This document shows positions 8,951 to 16,759 of a stretch of DNA of 64,000 bases, one piece after another; position 1 is the stretch's first letter, and every line of letters starts with the position of its first letter. The translations under genes and the position numbers were made by a program. The stretch is taken from the NCBI GenBank assembly GCA_046350455.1, contig JAXMAM010000003.1:1-64000 (forward strand). The letters are read 5' to 3'. The notes beneath the pieces were generated by a model, which did no database searches, was not told the DNA's origin, and worked only from the letters and a program-made list of their open reading frames with translations. The DNA comes from CAZXGD01 sp046350455. Its GTDB lineage: Bacteria; Planctomycetota; Phycisphaerae; Phycisphaerales; SM1A02.

Positions 8951-9736
8951 TCAGGCCGCGTGCGAGTTCATCGCACGCAGTTCGTCGCGGATGGCGCGGA
9001 GCGCAGCCACATGCTCTGCGGTCCACCTCATGCCAGCTGCCTGGCCCGCTGGATGCGGCGCCCCCGCGCTGGGCAGCGGATGCCGTTCATCTCCCAGCCC
9101 CGCGCCAGCGCTGGCCCGCACGCGGGCCATGATGAGGTCGCGCACTTCTGCAGCGTTGTCAATCCCAGCGATCACACCCTGGTGGCTCAGGGTGGGGGTC
9201 TTGGGGTCGGATGACACAGAGCCGCCAGCAGTGTCCACCACCACGTTGGCGATGCCAAAGAACCGCTCCACTGGCCCCTGCTGCACGGTGACGTTCTGCA
9301 CGTTCTCAAAGGTGATGGTCAGCTCGCGGATGATCCAGATGCCGTGCCGCAGGCGCATGCTGCGGTCGGTCAGCACATACCAGGTGGTGTCGTAGCGCAG
9401 GTAGATGGCGATGTACGCCACCAGGTTGGGGAGGATGACCACAGCCAGCGCCACAGGCGCCAGGACGATGGCCCAGCCGATCTGTTCTGCCGCCACCAGC
9501 GCAGCGGTGGCAGCAATCCACAGCGCCGTGGCGATGCCGCCAAACAGCAGCAGCGCCAGCCAGAACTGGAACATCAGGTAGCGCAGGTAACCCTGGCTGG
9601 GCTGGAACGACTCATGCCGCTGGCCGCTGGCTACAGGCAGGCTGGGCGCCTCTGCTGGCACGCGGAACAGCCCCACCAGCACGGCCCAGATCCCGCTGTA
9701 GAGCCAGGAGGCCGCGCGCTCGGTGTGCTCCTTCAC
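8951..9736 (-). CDS. PH-domain (YdbS-like) membrane protein
   Basis: A 261-residue membrane protein. Two adjacent hydrophobic segments lie at about residues 55-105, followed by a bacterial PH-like domain (about 110-195) with the motif WYVLTDRSMRLRHGIW and ELTITFENVQNVTVQQGP. This is the bPH2/YdbS pattern. The C-terminal tail ends in a short helix, HVAALRAIRDELRAMN, which is echoed in the neighbour. The start at 9736 overlaps the stop of the upstream paralogue, so the two are coupled and may form a hetero-oligomer. The function of the family is not established; YdbS/YdbT have been linked to envelope stress and bacteriocin resistance. Confidence 0.75.
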   Translation of the reverse strand: MKEHTERAASWLYSGIWAVLVGLFRVPAEAPSLPVASGQRHESFQPSQGYLRYLMFQFWLALLLFGGIATALWIAATAALVAAEQIGWAIVLAPVALAVVILPNLVAYIAIYLRYDTTWYVLTDRSMRLRHGIWIIRELTITFENVQNVTVQQGPVERFFGIANVVVDTAGGSVSSDPKTPTLSHQGVIAGIDNAAEVRDLIMARVRASAGAGLGDERHPLPSAGAPHPAGQAAGMRWTAEHVAALRAIRDELRAMNSHAA

Positions 9737-10352
9737 TGGGCGCCCCCCTTTGCCGCGCGCATGCGCTGCAGTTCATCGCGAATCTGGCGGAGGAGCGCCA
9801 GCGCCTCATCCGAGACGCCAGGCACCGCTGGTGCTCCGGCGTGCAGGCCAGCGCCACCAGCGCACCACCGCCGTCCTGCGCACCGCCCCCCTGCGCTGTG
9901 CCAGCCGCCAGCGCCTGCGGATGCTCGTGCGCGTGAGCGCCGCGCATCTTCCGGTAGAGGAAGTCGCGCAGGGCGTCGTACTCGCGGATGCCCTCGATCT
10001 GCATGTCGGCGCCACTGCTGCCGGCAGCGGTCTGCACGCTGATGGTGGCGATGCCCAGCCACCGCTGCAGGATGCCCCGGGTGACATGAATGTCCTGGAT
10101 GCGCCGGTAGGTCAGGTAGATCTCGCGCCGGAACAGGATGCCCCAACTCATGGCGATGCCTTCGTCGTCAAACCGGTACCGCAGCGTGTGGTAGCGGAAG
10201 AACTGGAGCGGCAGCGCAATGATGATGCCCGGGCCGGTCAGGATGGAGGTGATGAGGTAGTACTTCATCAGCACCGGATGCGGCCGCTCCACCCCCCGGG
10301 GGTCGAATGGCGGAGTTCCAGGCGGTGGGACGTGCGTGGGAGGCGCAGTCAT
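9733..10352 (-). CDS. PH-domain membrane protein, one-base frame break near 9880
   Basis: A paralogue of the downstream gene: Pro-rich N-terminus, two hydrophobic segments (about 25-55) and a PH-like domain with YRFDDEGIAMSWGILFRR and YRRIQDIHVTRG. In the continuous frame the tail turns into unlike sequence after about nt 9880. The frame that ends at 9733 instead gives EALALLRQIRDELQRMR, matching the tail helix of the paralogue, and its stop overlaps the next start. One missing base in the Gly/Ala-rich linker (about 9850-9900) would restore a 206-residue protein. This is either a real frameshift or a sequence error. The ATG at 10352 is supported by TAGTCT seven bases upstream. Confidence 0.7.
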
Positions 10353-10359
10353 GACCGGC

Positions 10360-10365
10360 AGACTA
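10360..10365 (-). promoter_or_regulatory. -10-like box of the PH-protein pair
   Basis: TAGTCT on the minus strand with seven bases to the ATG at 10352, fitting a leaderless transcript for the two PH-domain genes. Confidence 0.45.
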
Positions 10366-10416
10366 CCCCGCTGGTTTTGGGCCTGCTGGCGCTCCTCTGC
10401 CGATACTTGCCGGATC

Positions 10417-11262
10417 ATGGCCAAGAAGAGCGCTGCTGCCACTGCCAACCGATCCGCCATCCTCAACTACGCCGTGCTGGCTGGATGGGTGGTGGGAGTC
10501 GGCGGGCTCATCGTTGCAGCGTTGGTGCTGGTGCCACGCCTGGTGGAGCGCGTGGGTGCGCAGGCGCCTTCTGCCCCCATTCGCGTGACCCTGGTGAACG
10601 AGCCAGCGTGGCTGCCCAACGAGGACCGCCGCGCCATCCAGCTGGGAGTCATCAAGAGCCTGACTGGTGGCCCGCTGGACCGCGAGGGCCTGCAGGCTGC
10701 CAAGAGCGCTGTGGAGTCCAGCGGCTGGTTCCTGAAGGTGAACCAGGTGAGCCGCCCAGATCCAGAGCAGGTGGTGGTGCAAGGCGAGTGGTCCACGCCT
10801 GCTGCGCTCATCTGCGATGGCCAGACCGAGCAGCTGGTGGACACCAAGGCGCGCCTTCTTCCCCGCAGCTACCCCGCTGGCCAGGGACCCAAGCTGCTCC
10901 GCATCCAGGGCGTGGCCCAGGGGCGCCCCGCTGCTCCGGGCGCAGTGTGGAGCGGCGGCGATCTGGCTGCAGCGCTGGAGGTTGCGGCGCTGGCCAATGA
11001 TCGCGCGTGGCGCACGCAGATTGCCGCCATTGACGTCTCTGGCTTTGGCCGCGATGGCATGGTGCGCCTGCGCACCGATGCTGGCCGCGAGATCATCTGG
11101 GGCCGCACGCCAGGCAAGGAAGGCGCTGCAGAGGTGCCGGCCGTGCAGAAGCTGGCAGCGCTGCAGTATCTGTTCGACCACAGCGGCCGCGTTGATGCGG
11201 GCTGCGAACAGGTGCTGGACCTGCGCGCGGACATCGCTGTCTCGCTGGCTCCCACCCACTGA
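10417..11262 (+). CDS. ftsQ: FtsQ/DivIB-like cell-division protein
   Basis: A 281-residue bitopic protein with a charged N-terminus, one membrane segment (about 15-40) and a periplasmic part. The part after the membrane looks like the POTRA-FtsQ layout: a strand-rich IRVTLVNEPAWL, a helix pair ending in SSGWFLKVNQV, then VVVQGEWSTPAALI and LVDTKARLLP, and a final DLRADI. FtsQ stabilises the divisome and normally follows the mur genes, as it roughly does here (1.5 kb after ddl, separated by the PH pair). Similarity is by motif order, not strong identity. The ATG at 10417 is chosen because the membrane segment follows directly; the frame opens earlier at 10336. Confidence 0.6.
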   Translation: MAKKSAAATANRSAILNYAVLAGWVVGVGGLIVAALVLVPRLVERVGAQAPSAPIRVTLVNEPAWLPNEDRRAIQLGVIKSLTGGPLDREGLQAAKSAVESSGWFLKVNQVSRPDPEQVVVQGEWSTPAALICDGQTEQLVDTKARLLPRSYPAGQGPKLLRIQGVAQGRPAAPGAVWSGGDLAAALEVAALANDRAWRTQIAAIDVSGFGRDGMVRLRTDAGREIIWGRTPGKEGAAEVPAVQKLAALQYLFDHSGRVDAGCEQVLDLRADIAVSLAPTH

Positions 11263-11283
11263 TCCCAGGCCGCACGCAGCGCG

Positions 11284-11289
11284 TACCCT
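11284..11289 (+). promoter_or_regulatory. -10-like box deciding a GTG start at 11296
   Basis: TACCCT is followed by six bases and the GTG at 11296. A GTG directly abutting the box (11290) also exists, but the six-base spacing seen elsewhere favours the second one. Confidence 0.4.
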
Positions 11290-11295
11290 GTGCCC

Positions 11296-11952
11296 GTGCC
11301 GCTGCCCCGCCTGCTGACTGTCAGCGCCCTGCTCTGGGCTGTGCTCACCCTGCTGGTGACGCTGGGCTTTCGGGTGCCCATTCAGCCCACGTCGCTGTCC
11401 TACACGCCTGCAGCCCGTACATGCGTGGTGATGCTGGCCTTTGGTGCGTGCGCGCTGTATCCCGTGGCGCGCATCGCGCTGGCGGGCGCTGGCTGGTCCC
11501 CTGCGCGTGTGGCGCTGGACCTTCTGGTGCTGGCCTGCATGTTCACAGGCGTGTTCTGGCCGGTGCAGCTGGTCACCTACTGGCACCGTTCCACCAGCAT
11601 GGCGCTGTGGCTCCTGATCATGGGCTGGATCATGGCCACCACAGGCTGGGTGGCGTTGTCCGTGAGCCTCCAGCGCAGTGCGGCGCGGACCGCGGCCGCC
11701 ATCGCATGTCCTGCGGTGGTGGCGCTTGGTGCGTCGCTGGACGCAGCCGGCGTGCAGGGCCCGGTGCCGGCGCTTCTTGGCCCTGCGGTGGCCATCCTGG
11801 ACATCGCGCCGCGGACGCCATCTGGAGCGGCCAACGCTGCTGCGGCAAGCTGGGGAGCCGTGCTGGTTCCATGGGCCTGCGCCTGCATTCTGTGGAGTTT
11901 GGCGCTCCTTCGCGGCCGCCACGGCGTTGCCCTTGCTGCGCGGCCCCTGTAG
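11296..11952 (+). CDS. Hypothetical integral membrane protein
   Basis: I do not recognise a family. About 218 residues with roughly five or six hydrophobic segments (near residues 5-25, 38-60, 68-95, 102-125, 135-160 and 180-205) and short loops, so almost entirely membrane-embedded. It lies between the FtsQ-like gene and greA on the same strand. The reading frame, hydrophobicity and codon pattern are consistent with a real gene. No catalytic motif or cysteine/histidine cluster is visible. Confidence 0.6.
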   Translation: MPLPRLLTVSALLWAVLTLLVTLGFRVPIQPTSLSYTPAARTCVVMLAFGACALYPVARIALAGAGWSPARVALDLLVLACMFTGVFWPVQLVTYWHRSTSMALWLLIMGWIMATTGWVALSVSLQRSAARTAAAIACPAVVALGASLDAAGVQGPVPALLGPAVAILDIAPRTPSGAANAAAASWGAVLVPWACACILWSLALLRGRHGVALAARPL

Positions 11953-12009
11953 GCTTTCCCCTGCGCCGCGACACTTGGTCGGGCGCAGCTTCTTTTCTGG
12001 AGACGCGTG

Positions 12010-12477
12010 ATGGAGATCCTCTCGCCAGCCGAGCATGCCAAGTTGGAGCAGCAGCTGAAGGACCTGCAGGCCCAGCGCCCCATTTTGGCCACCCGCATCG
12101 CAGAGGCCCGCGCCCTGGGAGACCTGAAGGAGAACGCCGATTACCACGCCGCCCGCGAGGAACAAGGCCTGAACGAGGCCAAGATCCGCGAGCTGGAAGG
12201 CCGCCTGCGCACCGCCCAAGTGGCCAGCGAGAGCGCGGTGCCCAAGGACATGGTCTTCCTGGGCGCTGTGGTCCGCCTGAAGGATGTGGCGGCTGGCAAG
12301 GTCCTGACCTACAAGCTGGTGGGACAGATGGCTGACGATGAGTCGGACGACTACATTGAGGTCACCACCTCCAGCCCCATGGGCGTGGCCCTCATGCGCG
12401 CGCGCATCGGCGAAGTGATCCGTGTGGATCTTCCGCGCGGCGAGAAGCGCTTTGAGATCATCGAGATCGTGGGCTGA
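12010..12477 (+). CDS. greA: Transcription elongation factor GreA
   Basis: A 155-residue protein that enters the RNA polymerase secondary channel and stimulates cleavage of backtracked RNA. The N-terminal coiled coil (about 1-75) carries the acidic tip GDLKENADYHAAREEQ, whose Asp and Glu are the catalytic residues of the family. The C-terminal FKBP-like domain (about 80-155) includes SPMGVALMRARIGEVI and a final basic RGEKRFEIIEI. Length is typical. GTGATG at 12007-12012 offers two starts; the ATG is preferred, with GGAG a few bases upstream. Confidence 0.95.
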   Translation: MEILSPAEHAKLEQQLKDLQAQRPILATRIAEARALGDLKENADYHAAREEQGLNEAKIRELEGRLRTAQVASESAVPKDMVFLGAVVRLKDVAAGKVLTYKLVGQMADDESDDYIEVTTSSPMGVALMRARIGEVIRVDLPRGEKRFEIIEIVG

Positions 12478-12501
12478 CCAGCGCTGCTGGTCCGGACACG
12501 C

Positions 12502-13998
12502 GTGGACTGGCTGCTGGACCAATTCCTCCGTACGCAGATGGGCTGGACCCGGGCAGCGGACCTGCTGGCGGTGGTGCTCATCGCTGTCTTCCTGCTGAAC
12601 GTCTGCCTGTCGGTGTGGATCGTGTGGTCCAAGGGGTCGCGGCCCAACGCTGCGCTGGCGTGGATCGCCACGCTGTTCGCCTTCCCACTGCTGGGGCTGG
12701 CCTTCTACATCCTGGTGGGCGAGAACCGCATCGGCCTGGTGCGCCGGCGGCGCCACAAGCGCATCGTGGCGGCGGTGAAGGCCAACGAGCCCCTGTGGAC
12801 GGATCCACGCGTGGTCTCGCGCGATCTGTCAGGCCCAGACAGCCAGCTGGCCCGCCTGGCGGAGAAGCTGCAGGCCCCGCCGGTGCTGAACGGCAACCAC
12901 ATTGACATCACAGGCGATCCAGAGGAGATGATCCGCTGGATGGTGGATGATCTTGACGCGGCCGTCAGCACGGCGCACATGATCTTCTACATCTTTGAGG
13001 CCGACGCCACGGGCGAGCGCGTGTGCCAGGCCATGGAGCGCGCGGCGGCCCGCGGCGTGACCTGCCGCATGCTGCTGGATAGCGTGGGCAGCAAGGAGTT
13101 CCTGGAGAGCGACCGCCGCCGCCAGCTGGAGTTTGCAGGCGTGAAGGTGGTGGAGGCGCTGCCCGCCAGCCTGCTGCGCGTGCTGCTGGCCCGGGTGGAC
13201 ATCCGCAACCATCGCAAGGTCCTGGTGGTGGATGGCAAGGTGGCGCACACAGGCAGCCGCAACGTGGCGGACCCCACCTTCAAGCAGACTGGGCGCCTGG
13301 GCCGCGACGAGCCCTACGTGGACTGCTGGATGCGCGTGCACGGACCAGTGGCGCTGGATCTCCAGACCATCTTTGTGGAGGACTGGGAGCTGGACACCGG
13401 AGAGGACCTCTCCGCCTTGCTGGACACGCAGCCCGCATTCGTGGTGGGCGGCGTGCCAGCGCAGGTGATCCCCTCTGGGCCCAACTTTGAGAACGCCGTG
13501 GTGCCTGAGCTCATCCAGGCAAGCATCCAGCTGGCGCGGCGCGAAGTCATGCTGAGCACGCCCTACTACATTCCAGACGACGCCACCGTGAGCGCCATGG
13601 AAGTGGCCGCGCGGCGTGGACTGCGCGTCACGCTCATCGTGCCCCGCGCCAACGACAGCGTGCTGTGCGCCTACGCCAGCCGCGCCCACTTTGACCGGCT
13701 GCTGGACGCTGGAGTGGAGGTGTGGGAGTACCGAGCAGGCTTCCTGCACTCCAAGACCGTGTGCGTGGACGACGACATCGCCATCATCACCACCGCCAAC
13801 CTGGACCGACGGAGCTACGAGATCAACTTCGAGACCTCTGTGGCGGTGTACGACCGAGCCACAGCAGACCGCCTGCGCACGCTGCTCAACAGCTACGTGG
13901 CGCGGAGCAGCAGGATGGATCTGGTCAGCTGGAGCCGCCGCCCACGGCTGGAGCAGCTGGCGGAGCGGGCTGCGAACCTGGTGAGCCCGCTGCTGTAG
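12502..13998 (+). CDS. cls: Cardiolipin synthase (phospholipase D family)
   Basis: A 498-residue membrane enzyme that joins two phosphatidylglycerols (or related lipids) into cardiolipin. Two N-terminal membrane segments (about 20-42 and 50-72) are followed by two PLD domains. The first HKD motif is HRKVLVVDGKVAHTGSRN (about 235-252) and the second is HSKTVCVDDDIAIITTANLD (about 416-435), each with the required His and Lys and the following Gly-Ser/Asn signature. Length and layout match ClsA. The start is the GTG at 12502. Its 3-prime end overlaps the convergent ASPIC/UnbV gene by 74 bp. Confidence 0.92.
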   Translation: MDWLLDQFLRTQMGWTRAADLLAVVLIAVFLLNVCLSVWIVWSKGSRPNAALAWIATLFAFPLLGLAFYILVGENRIGLVRRRRHKRIVAAVKANEPLWTDPRVVSRDLSGPDSQLARLAEKLQAPPVLNGNHIDITGDPEEMIRWMVDDLDAAVSTAHMIFYIFEADATGERVCQAMERAAARGVTCRMLLDSVGSKEFLESDRRRQLEFAGVKVVEALPASLLRVLLARVDIRNHRKVLVVDGKVAHTGSRNVADPTFKQTGRLGRDEPYVDCWMRVHGPVALDLQTIFVEDWELDTGEDLSALLDTQPAFVVGGVPAQVIPSGPNFENAVVPELIQASIQLARREVMLSTPYYIPDDATVSAMEVAARRGLRVTLIVPRANDSVLCAYASRAHFDRLLDAGVEVWEYRAGFLHSKTVCVDDDIAIITTANLDRRSYEINFETSVAVYDRATADRLRTLLNSYVARSSRMDLVSWSRRPRLEQLAERAANLVSPLL

Positions 13999-15633
13999 CG
14001 CGCTGCACCGTGGTGACAGCGCCGCGCTTCAGGTCGGGCACCATCTGCACGGAGCCGTTGGGCCAGGTGATCTCCGCCTTCAGAGGCCCCCAGGCAGCCG
14101 GCGCGCCCACGTGCACGTCTGGCGAGAGCGTGCTCTGGAAGGGTCCGCCGCCCCACAGCCAGCGCACGGCCTTGACCTGGCCAGCTTGGTCCAGGAAGCG
14201 CACGCGCGCTCCCACGCCGTGCCGGTCGCCCTTGGGAGCGTTGACCAGGCGCAGCACCACGCTGTCCGCCGGCGCTGCGCAGTCGTTTCGCAGCAGGCGC
14301 AGCGGACCGTTCAGCTCCGCCACCACCAGGTCCAGATCGCCGTCGCCATCCAGGTCTGCAGCCACCGCGCTGCGGTCGCGGTGTGCGCCCTGCAGGCCTG
14401 GCCCAGGGTCTGTCTCCACATTGCAAAGCGCTGACCTTCCCTGCGCATCACCAGCGGCGGCTGCTCGTAGTCGCTGTCCATGGAGGCGCGGCTGGCCTGC
14501 GGATACACGTGGCCGTTGAACACCACCAGGTCTGCGTCGCCGTCGTGGTCCAGATCCTCCCACACAGTGGCCCAGCCAAGCAGCGTGCGGCTGGCGCCCA
14601 CGCCGAACTGCGCAGTGCGGTCGTCAAAGAAGCGCCCGTCCAGGTTCACGTGCAGGGTGTTTGTGTCGCTGGAGAACACGGTGGTGAAGATGTCTGGGCG
14701 GCCATCCAGATTGGCGTCACCCACGGCGATGCCCATGGTGGCCTGCGCGCTTCCATCCAGATTGGTGCCAAGACCGCTCTTCAGGCCCACTTCCTCAAAG
14801 GCCACCTTGCCGCCCTGCGTGCGGTTCATGAACACATGGTTGGGCATGGAGTCGTTGCCCACCAGGATGTCGTTGCGGCCATCCCCATCCAGGTCCAGGA
14901 TGGCAAGGTTCAGCCCATAGGACGGCGTGGCGGCGGCGATGCCCGCCTCCTTGGTGATGTCCTTGAAGGTGCCATCGCCCTGATTGAGGAAGAGCGAGTC
15001 CCGCGCGGCCGGAAGCCCCTTGGGACCCGCCATGACCTCCAGACCTTTGAACTGCGCGCGCGCTGGCGGATGGGCCGGGTCAAACTCAAGGTAGCGGGTG
15101 ACGAACAGATCCAGGTCGCCATCGCCATCCACATCGGCGAACGCTGCGCTGGTGGACCATCCGGTGTCCTGGATGCCTGCCTTGGCAGACACATCCTCGA
15201 ACACGCCACCGCCCTTGTTGCGCAGCAGCACATCGGGGCCGAAGCAGGCGATGAAGATGTCGTCCAGTCCGTCGCCGTCGTAGTCTCCCACCGCGCAGCC
15301 AAAACTCCAGCGCGTGTGGTGCACGCCCATGCGCTCGGTCACATCGCGGAACTTCAGGTTGCCCAGGTTCTCAAAGAGGCGCGCGCCGGGCCCGTGCTCT
15401 GGATCCTGCAGCGTGGCGCCGTTGGGCACAAAGATGTCCAGATCGCCGTCGTTGTCGAAGTCAACAAGCGCGATGCCGCCGCCCTTCACCTCCAGGATCT
15501 CCTGCGACGGCAGCGCACCGCTGGTCAGGGTGCAGACCAGACCAGAACCAGCTGTGGCGTCGGTGAAGTGGATGTGTGGTGCTGCGGCCTGCTGCGCCAG
15601 GAGCGCGGCCAGCACGCTGATCAGGGGCGCCAT
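13925..15633 (-). CDS. CRTAC1-like FG-GAP/VCBS propeller with ASPIC/UnbV domain, one-base frame break
   Basis: A secreted beta-propeller protein. After a signal-like start (MAPLISVLAALLAQQ) there are about seven Ca-binding FG-GAP repeats of the form DFDNDGDLD, DYDGDGLDD, DVDGDGDLD and DLDGDGRND. A C-terminal ASPIC/UnbV domain follows, with GVGARVRF and ITWPNGSVQ. The frame breaks at the AA pair complementary to 14421-14422. Adding one A there changes RFAMWRQ to RFANVETDPGPGLQG and joins the two halves into a 569-residue protein without loss. Its start lies 13 bp inside the upstream TPR gene, so they form a pair. Such proteins are abundant in Planctomycetota; a biochemical role is not established. 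Confidence 0.8.
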
Positions 15634-16358
15634 GGAATTCCCTTCGCCTGCATGCGGGCCAGGGCCGCCTCTTGGTTGGCGCGCGCTGCTGCCGCCTCAT
15701 CGGGCCGCTGCTGCCGATCCATGAGGCGCGAGAGACGTGCCCACGCCTCGTAGTGGTCTGGCCACAGCGCCACCGCGTCGCGATAGGCCACCTCCGCCTC
15801 GCCCAGCCGGTCCTCCCGCACGAACACATCGCCCAGACGGGCCAGGTTCTTGGCTCGTTCCCGCTTGAGGCCATTGTTCATGGTCAGCAGCTCCAGCGCG
15901 CGGCGGAAGCACGCCTCAGCCTCTGGCAGGTGATCCTCCTCCAGCTCCACCAGGCCGAGGCCAAAGTGCGAGTCGTCGTAGTTGGGGAACTCGCGCAGGT
16001 GCGTGGTGAACGCCACGCGAGCGCCCTGCAAGTCTCCAAGGTAGTAGGCGCACCATGCCACGTAGTGGATGACATGCGGGCCTTCGACAAAGGCGGTGGG
16101 CTGCGCCATGGCAGCCTCCAGGAGCGGACGCGCTGCGGCGTACCGCTTCAGCTTGTGCAGCGCGAGCCCTGCGTAGAACTTGGCCCGCGGCGATGAAGGA
16201 TGGTCCTTCAGCACGGCTTCCGCCACCACGCGCGCTTCCTCATACTGCGCGGCACCCAGCAGCTTGCGCACCACGCCAAGGCGCGGGTCATTCAGCGGAG
16301 CGGCCGCGGCGGGTGCGGCTGCGGCTGGAGGGGAGCCGATGTCCCGGCCAGCACCCAC
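15621..16358 (-). CDS. TPR protein paired with the ASPIC/UnbV gene
   Basis: A 245-residue protein built mainly of tetratricopeptide repeats. After an Ala/Pro-rich leader, helical pairs run from about residue 25 to the end, for example QYEEARVVAEAVLKDHPSSPRAKFYAG and LPEAEACFRRALEL (shown here only as examples of the 34-residue pattern). The only usable start in frame is the GTG at 16358; a stop lies 75 bp upstream and no signal peptide is visible. An ATG at 16434 in another frame would join if one C of the six-C run near 16410 were absent, so the N-terminus is uncertain. It probably acts as a protein-binding partner of the overlapping propeller gene. Confidence 0.7.
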   Translation of the reverse strand: MGAGRDIGSPPAAAAPAAAAPLNDPRLGVVRKLLGAAQYEEARVVAEAVLKDHPSSPRAKFYAGLALHKLKRYAAARPLLEAAMAQPTAFVEGPHVIHYVAWCAYYLGDLQGARVAFTTHLREFPNYDDSHFGLGLVELEEDHLPEAEACFRRALELLTMNNGLKRERAKNLARLGDVFVREDRLGEAEVAYRDAVALWPDHYEAWARLSRLMDRQQRPDEAAAARANQEAALARMQAKGIPWRP

Positions 16359-16759
16359 AGACCCACCCCCAGGGGTGCCCGGCGATGCCGATGCTGGCGG
16401 CTGTACCGGGGGGTGTGGGCCTGAATGAAAGATTCATGGGTACCGGACCCAAATCCAGAGGAAACAGCGCCGATGCAGGGAAGGCTTGCAAGCACCCACA
16501 AAGGCAGGGGTTTCCACGCGCAGACCATAGAGGACCAAGTATATGAAGCCGCTTCAGAGAAAACTGCTGGCGCAGGGAAGTGGCAGGATTACCTTGGGAG
16601 GGGTGGTCCGGCGCTGGGTGCCGGCAATAACCTTGACCCACCAGGTGTGCCATGCAACCTGGGCGTGTGTGCTGTCCCTGCCTGTTGTGAGTTGTTCTTC
16701 TCCACGTCTGCCCTTCCCCACGATCGTCTGAATGTCTTCTGCCAACTTGGAGTGATGAG
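16359..16759. other. 401-bp intergenic region between divergent accessory genes
   Basis: The longest non-coding stretch in the window and visibly less GC-rich than its flanks. It must hold the promoters of the TPR gene (minus) and the di-haem oxidoreductase (plus). Visible structure: TGAAT-N5-ATTCA near 16422, GGAAAC near 16460 pairing with GTTTCC near 16510, a perfect palindrome GCTTGCAAGC inside that interval, and GAAG-CCG-CTTC near 16546. No open frame with coding character and no recognised riboswitch was found. GGAG about 8 nt before 16760 is a plausible ribosome site. Confidence 0.45.

Noticed and set aside
10363..12756. 797-codon minus-strand open frame opposite ftsQ, greA and cls
   Set aside because: Antisense to recognised genes, low-complexity Gln/His/Arg composition, no start context.
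16440..16560. Riboswitch upstream of the di-haem oxidoreductase
   Set aside because: Stem-like repeats are present, but no known consensus (c-di-GMP, cobalamin, TPP, SAM) could be recognised.
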